Shown: one piece after another, positions 13,228-16,078 of the stretch | How the letters are laid out: the number at the start of each line of letters is the position of its first letter | How positions within the stretch are numbered: position 1 is the stretch's first letter | Assembly (NCBI GenBank): GCA_963545585.1 | Contig: CAUUKX010000045.1 | Span: 1 to 16,078, forward strand | Direction: 5' to 3' | From: W11650 sp963545585 | Lineage (GTDB): Bacteria > Bacillota > Clostridia > Lachnospirales > Vallitaleaceae | Length of the DNA stretch: 16,078 nucleotides | Notes under the pieces: model-generated | Databases searched by the model: none | Told to the model about the DNA's origin: nothing | The model's input: the letters and a program-made list of their open reading frames with translations, nothing else | Made by a program: the position numbers and the translations under genes

Positions 13228-14238
13228 ATGGCACAGTTGATTATTCCGGAAAATTATTCTTCCTATATTAATTTAAAGGGAACGGAAAACGCCATCAAAG
13301 CGGTCAAAGATTATTTTGAAAATACCTTAGCCTATAAATTAAATTTACAGCGGGTGTCCGCACCGCTTTTCCTACCGGCCGAAAGCGGTTTAAACGACAA
13401 TTTAAGCGGTTCGGAAAAAGCTATCACTTTCACTGTCAGCAGTATCCCAAATGAACCGATGGAAATCATTCACTCTTTAGCCAAATGGAAACGGATGGCG
13501 CTGGAGCGTTATCATTATGAAACCGGCGAAGGGCTTTATACCGATATGAACGCCCTGCGTACCTTTGAGGAGCTGGATAACCTGCATTCGGTTTATGTTG
13601 ATCAATGGGACTGGGAAAAAATTATCGCGCCCGAAGATTGTAATTTTAAGTTTTTGAAGAAAACAGTAGAAACGATTTACGATGTATTTAAAGATACCGA
13701 ACTCTTTATTTCACACCGCTATCCCAAAATCAAACCAATCCTGCCGGAAAAAATTCACTTTATTTCCACTCAGGAATTAGAGGATAAATACCCACAGCTG
13801 AGTCCGAAGGAGCGGGAAAACCAGATTTGCCAAAAATATGGCGCTGTTTTCGTTCATCAAATCGGCGATGTTTTAGCTTCCGGCCAAAAGCATGACGACC
13901 GCTCGCCGGACTATGATGATTGGACCTTAAATGGCGATATTCTCCTCTGGTCCCCAATAATTGAAACAGCGGTGGAACTTTCCTCAATGGGAATTCGGGT
14001 CAATCCGGAAAAGCTGAAGCAACAGCTGAAAAAAGCCGACTGCGAGGAACGTTTACAGTTAAATTTCCATAAAAAACTGGCTGCCGGTGAGTTGCCGCAG
14101 ACAATGGGCGGCGGTATCGGCCAGTCCCGAATTTGTATGTTTTTCCTGCGCAAAGCTCATATTGGCGAAGTTCAAAGCAGCCTATGGCCAGAGGATATGG
14201 TTAAAAAATTATCCGAACATCAGATTACATTGCTGTAA
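13228..14238 (+). CDS. asnA: Aspartate-ammonia ligase (asparagine synthetase A)
   Basis: Makes asparagine from aspartate, ammonia and ATP through an aspartyl-AMP intermediate, in the cytosol. The fold is that of class II aminoacyl-tRNA synthetases. The 336-residue product is close to the E. coli enzyme's 330 and shares its blocks: DNLSGSEKAI (57-66), IHSLAKWKR (81-89), GEGLYTDMNALR (100-111), HSVYVDQWDWE (120-130), PDYDDW (227-232), NGDILLWSP (235-243), LSSMGIRV (251-258) and the ATP-binding GGGIGQSR (294-301). ATG 13228 is chosen because AAAGGA lies about nine bases upstream and the N-terminus MAQLIIPE fits the family. The leader contains palindrome E3, so attenuation or message stabilisation is possible. 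Confidence 0.97.
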   Translation: MAQLIIPENYSSYINLKGTENAIKAVKDYFENTLAYKLNLQRVSAPLFLPAESGLNDNLSGSEKAITFTVSSIPNEPMEIIHSLAKWKRMALERYHYETGEGLYTDMNALRTFEELDNLHSVYVDQWDWEKIIAPEDCNFKFLKKTVETIYDVFKDTELFISHRYPKIKPILPEKIHFISTQELEDKYPQLSPKERENQICQKYGAVFVHQIGDVLASGQKHDDRSPDYDDWTLNGDILLWSPIIETAVELSSMGIRVNPEKLKQQLKKADCEERLQLNFHKKLAAGELPQTMGGGIGQSRICMFFLRKAHIGEVQSSLWPEDMVKKLSEHQITLL

Positions 14239-14279
14239 ACTATATAGCCTATCATGCCGATACATTAGTAATAAACAAT

Positions 14280-14304
14280 AAAGAATGCGCCGCTTTCTTT
14301 GTTT
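14280..14304 (+). terminator. Weak terminator-like hairpin after asnA
   Basis: AAAGAA (14280-14285) and TTCTTT (14295-14300) pair around a 9-base loop, followed by GTTTTC. The stem is A/T-rich and the U-run short, so the call is weak. No better terminator is seen before the diguanylate cyclase gene. Confidence 0.25.
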
Positions 14305-14382
14305 TCACCTTTCATAGCGCTGGCATCCAGCAGCGGAAACAATGACGGCGGCACCTATTACAAAAAAGGAGCTTTGCCGTTT

Positions 14383-14442
14383 GTGCTAAAAATTGTTATT
14401 TCCCTCTGGAGAACAATTTCTTTAGGCAGCATGAAAAAATAG
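14383..14442 (+). CDS. Possible 19-codon leader peptide before the diguanylate cyclase
   Basis: A GTG at 14383, 11 bases after AAGGAG (14366-14371), opens a short frame that ends at TAG 14440-14442, two bases before the diguanylate cyclase ATG. The peptide would be hydrophobic and basic (ending SLGSMKK). The cyclase itself has almost no SD, so coupling to this frame could supply ribosomes. The spacing is long and there is no independent evidence of translation. Confidence 0.25.
   Translation: MLKIVISLWRTISLGSMKK
14390..14419. other. 8-bp inverted repeat upstream of the diguanylate cyclase
   Basis: AAATTGTT (14390-14397) and AACAATTT (14412-14419) are perfect inverted repeats around 14 bases, 25 bases before the ATG. 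It could be an operator or an RNA hairpin. I saw no convincing promoter between asnA and this gene. Confidence 0.4.
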
Positions 14443-14444
14443 AA

Positions 14445-15896
14445 ATGAATAATACAACAAGCACAATGCTTACCCGATTTAAAAACTTTATCTTCTTTCG
14501 AACTATTTATTCCAAAATAATCATTACCTATGCTATTTTTGCGGTGGTTATTTTATTTTTTGTAAATTTGACCGTGTCCTCAACCATCACCCATTTGGTG
14601 GAAGATTTAATCTCTAACCGATTAGTGGCGGATATCCACTATATTGAGGATTTGATCAACCCAGATCACCAATCCAAATGGGTCATCAAGGATGGCTCTA
14701 TTTATTTCGGCGATATCATGATTGGTGACGGCACTGAAGAAAAAGCTAATTTAGAGCCTTTTTTAGAGCATGAAAAAAACACCAACACATTGGCCTATGT
14801 CTTTATTTTGGATAAGGATGCAAAGCTTGGCTATGTGCCTGCTGCCGGCAACGCCGAGGGTTATGAGGAAGGTCATTATCTGCGAGTGGCCGGCAGTACC
14901 AAAAGTCCAGACGGCAATTCCATCGTCGGCACTTATATCACGAAAAATATTTCCGATGCCTTAGACCGGGATGGTACTTATTCCGGCGCAGCCAATGTGG
15001 CTGGCGGTATGATTTTCTGCCTGTATAACACTTTGTGCAATCAGGACGGCCAAATCGTCGGCGCTATTGTAGTCGGCCGCAATATTACCGAATTAAGGGC
15101 GCAAATTGCGGATTCCGTCAATAATATTACCTTTGCTATGGCCAGTATTATCTTTATTTGTCTTGTTTTTATTATTTTTCTGATGTCCCGCTGGACCGCC
15201 AGTATCGGGGCAATCACAAGCTATCTGGGCATTTTGGAACAAGGCATTATTCCCAGTCAGCCGCTGAATTTAACAACTCAAGATGAAATGAGCCGAATTT
15301 CCGAGGGCATCAACCGGATGGTTGTTTCTTTGGAAGAAAATGCCATGCTCCGCAAAAAATCGGAAACGGATGCCCTGACCGGCCTTCCCAACCGTTTTGC
15401 CTATAATCACTACTCGATGCAAATTTACAGCCACATGCTCCGGCATCCAGAAAAAGCTCAAACCATTGGCGTTGAAATCTTAGACATTGATTATTTTAAG
15501 GAATACAATGACAATTACGGCCATCAGGCCGGCGATCAGTGCATCCAGGCGGTGACCACCGAGATTCAGGCTTTGGCTGCCGGCCGAAATATCTTTGCCT
15601 GTCGCTATGGCGGGGATGAGTTCGTCATCATTTATCAAGACTATACCAAAGCGGAAGTAGAGAACTTTGTTCGGCAGTTACAAGCACAAATTCAGGCTCG
15701 AGCCATCAAACATGAATATTCACCAGTTGCCGAAATGGTTACTATCACGCAGGGGGTGTGCTTTGATTTGTTTTCACCGCATCACGGAGTTGATGATTAT
15801 CTGTCGTATGCCGACCGGGCGCTTTATGATGTGAAAAACGTTTCCCGAAATAATTATCGGATTGTTTCAGCTGAGGAAGGTGTCGATTTGCTGTAA
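14445..15896 (+). CDS. Membrane diguanylate cyclase with extracytoplasmic sensor and GGDEF domain
   Basis: A 483-residue signalling protein predicted to make cyclic di-GMP. A first membrane helix (about 24-46) and a second (about 228-248) bracket an outside domain with a single-Cache look (VFILDKD, VGTYITKNIS, QIVGAIVVGRNI). A HAMP-like linker (about 249-300) leads to the GGDEF domain (about 305-475). This has DALTGLPNR (309-317), the metal-binding DIDYFKEYND (347-356) and an intact active site RYGGDEF (387-393). The RxxD product-inhibition site normally just upstream is absent (residues read GRNIFAC), so feedback inhibition is probably lost. The ATG at 14445 has no proper SD; an alternative at 14466 has none either. 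The ligand is unknown. Confidence 0.9.
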   Translation: MNNTTSTMLTRFKNFIFFRTIYSKIIITYAIFAVVILFFVNLTVSSTITHLVEDLISNRLVADIHYIEDLINPDHQSKWVIKDGSIYFGDIMIGDGTEEKANLEPFLEHEKNTNTLAYVFILDKDAKLGYVPAAGNAEGYEEGHYLRVAGSTKSPDGNSIVGTYITKNISDALDRDGTYSGAANVAGGMIFCLYNTLCNQDGQIVGAIVVGRNITELRAQIADSVNNITFAMASIIFICLVFIIFLMSRWTASIGAITSYLGILEQGIIPSQPLNLTTQDEMSRISEGINRMVVSLEENAMLRKKSETDALTGLPNRFAYNHYSMQIYSHMLRHPEKAQTIGVEILDIDYFKEYNDNYGHQAGDQCIQAVTTEIQALAAGRNIFACRYGGDEFVIIYQDYTKAEVENFVRQLQAQIQARAIKHEYSPVAEMVTITQGVCFDLFSPHHGVDDYLSYADRALYDVKNVSRNNYRIVSAEEGVDLL

Positions 15897-15922
15897 CCAA
15901 TTCGGCTTCAGACAAAAAAATA

Positions 15923-15951
15923 TTTACAGCCTTTTATGCAAATGTTATAAT
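15923..15951 (+). promoter_or_regulatory. Promoter of the gene starting at 16061
   Basis: TTTACA (15923-15928, five of six), a 17-base spacer and a perfect TATAAT (15946-15951). The start would be near 15958, so the R1 repeat at 15961-16029 makes up most of the roughly 100-base leader. Confidence 0.75.
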
Positions 15952-15960
15952 GAAAGAAAG

Positions 15961-16029
15961 TATAGCTGGTAGAGAGCAAGCTCTCCCGATGTCTATCAAG
16001 CATCAATATCCGCTTACCTGAACTATTAC
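15961..16029. repeat. R1 repeat copy C in a 5' leader
   Basis: Contains the perfect hairpin GAGAGC-AA-GCTCTC (15972-15985), TATCAAGCATCAATATC (15994-16010, identical to 2840-2856) and TATCCGCTTACCTGAAC (16007-16023, one mismatch to 57-73). The left end TATAGCTGG loosely mirrors the CCTGAACTATTA right end. Unlike copies A and B, it lacks a long stem around the TATCAA core. Confidence 0.6.
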
Positions 16030-16060
16030 CAGATATCAATTATTCACTAAGGAGGAATGT

Positions 16061-16078
16061 ATGAGCAAAATTATCGTG
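16061..16078 (+). CDS. Start of a gene cut by the window edge
   Basis: ATG at 16061 follows AAGGAGG by five bases and a strong promoter lies upstream, so this is a real gene start. Only six codons are visible (MSKIIV). Such a beginning fits many Rossmann-type proteins, but no function can be assigned. Confidence 0.75.

Noticed and set aside
14281..14382. Open frame running into the leader peptide before the diguanylate cyclase, as a gene remnant
   Set aside because: It has no start codon or SD and no recognisable protein motif; openness over this length is expected by chance.
1..16078. CRISPR array, tRNA, rRNA, prophage or transposase gene
   Set aside because: No regularly spaced direct repeats, no cloverleaf or rRNA sequence recognised, and no integrase, transposase or phage protein among the coding regions.

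Overview
The window looks like a chromosomal segment of a Gram-positive, low-to-moderate GC anaerobe of the Clostridia (Lachnospiraceae-like). The reasons are the redox repressor Rex, an M16C presequence-protease-type peptidase, DeoD-type purine nucleoside phosphorylase, AsnA, an acpS-nnr pair, AGGAGG-type ribosome binding sites and textbook TTGACA/TATAAT promoters with 17-base spacers. It is essentially a housekeeping region. I see no phage, insertion sequence with a transposase, CRISPR array, tRNA or rRNA.

Layout. From 46 to 12861 all genes run on the minus strand. In transcription order they are: an alpha/beta hydrolase and a membrane-anchored MurF-like Mur ligase (overlapping, own promoter); guaB; deoD and mnmA (two bases apart) followed by the M16C peptidase; rex with its own promoter and a probable Rex operator; and then a coiled-coil protein, acpS (ATGA overlap) and the bifunctional NAD(P)HX-repair gene nnr. 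At 12862-13227 the orientation flips. asnA, a Cache-type GGDEF diguanylate cyclase and the first six codons of another gene run on the plus strand.

Functional themes are purine salvage and synthesis (deoD, guaB), tRNA thiolation (mnmA), redox and cofactor upkeep (rex, nnr, acpS), cell wall (Mur ligase), amino-acid synthesis (asnA) and second-messenger signalling (diguanylate cyclase). I see no single pathway linking them.

The unusual material lies between the genes. Two small non-coding repeat families are dispersed here. Family R1 has a core resembling TATCAAGCATCAATATC followed by CGCTT(A/G)CCTGAAC. It occurs at the left edge, where it encodes the last residues of Nnr, at 2781-2923 and at 15961-16029. 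Family R2 is MITE-like, with ends reading ACTCAACTTT/AAAGTTGAGT. It occurs at 2930-3029, 8680-8785 and, as an 80-base near-perfect palindrome, at 13112-13191 in the asnA leader. The other points of interest are an SD-hairpin-start arrangement with an overlapping 16-codon upstream ORF at deoD, a structured guaB leader, and the replacement of the Mur ligase substrate domain by a membrane domain.
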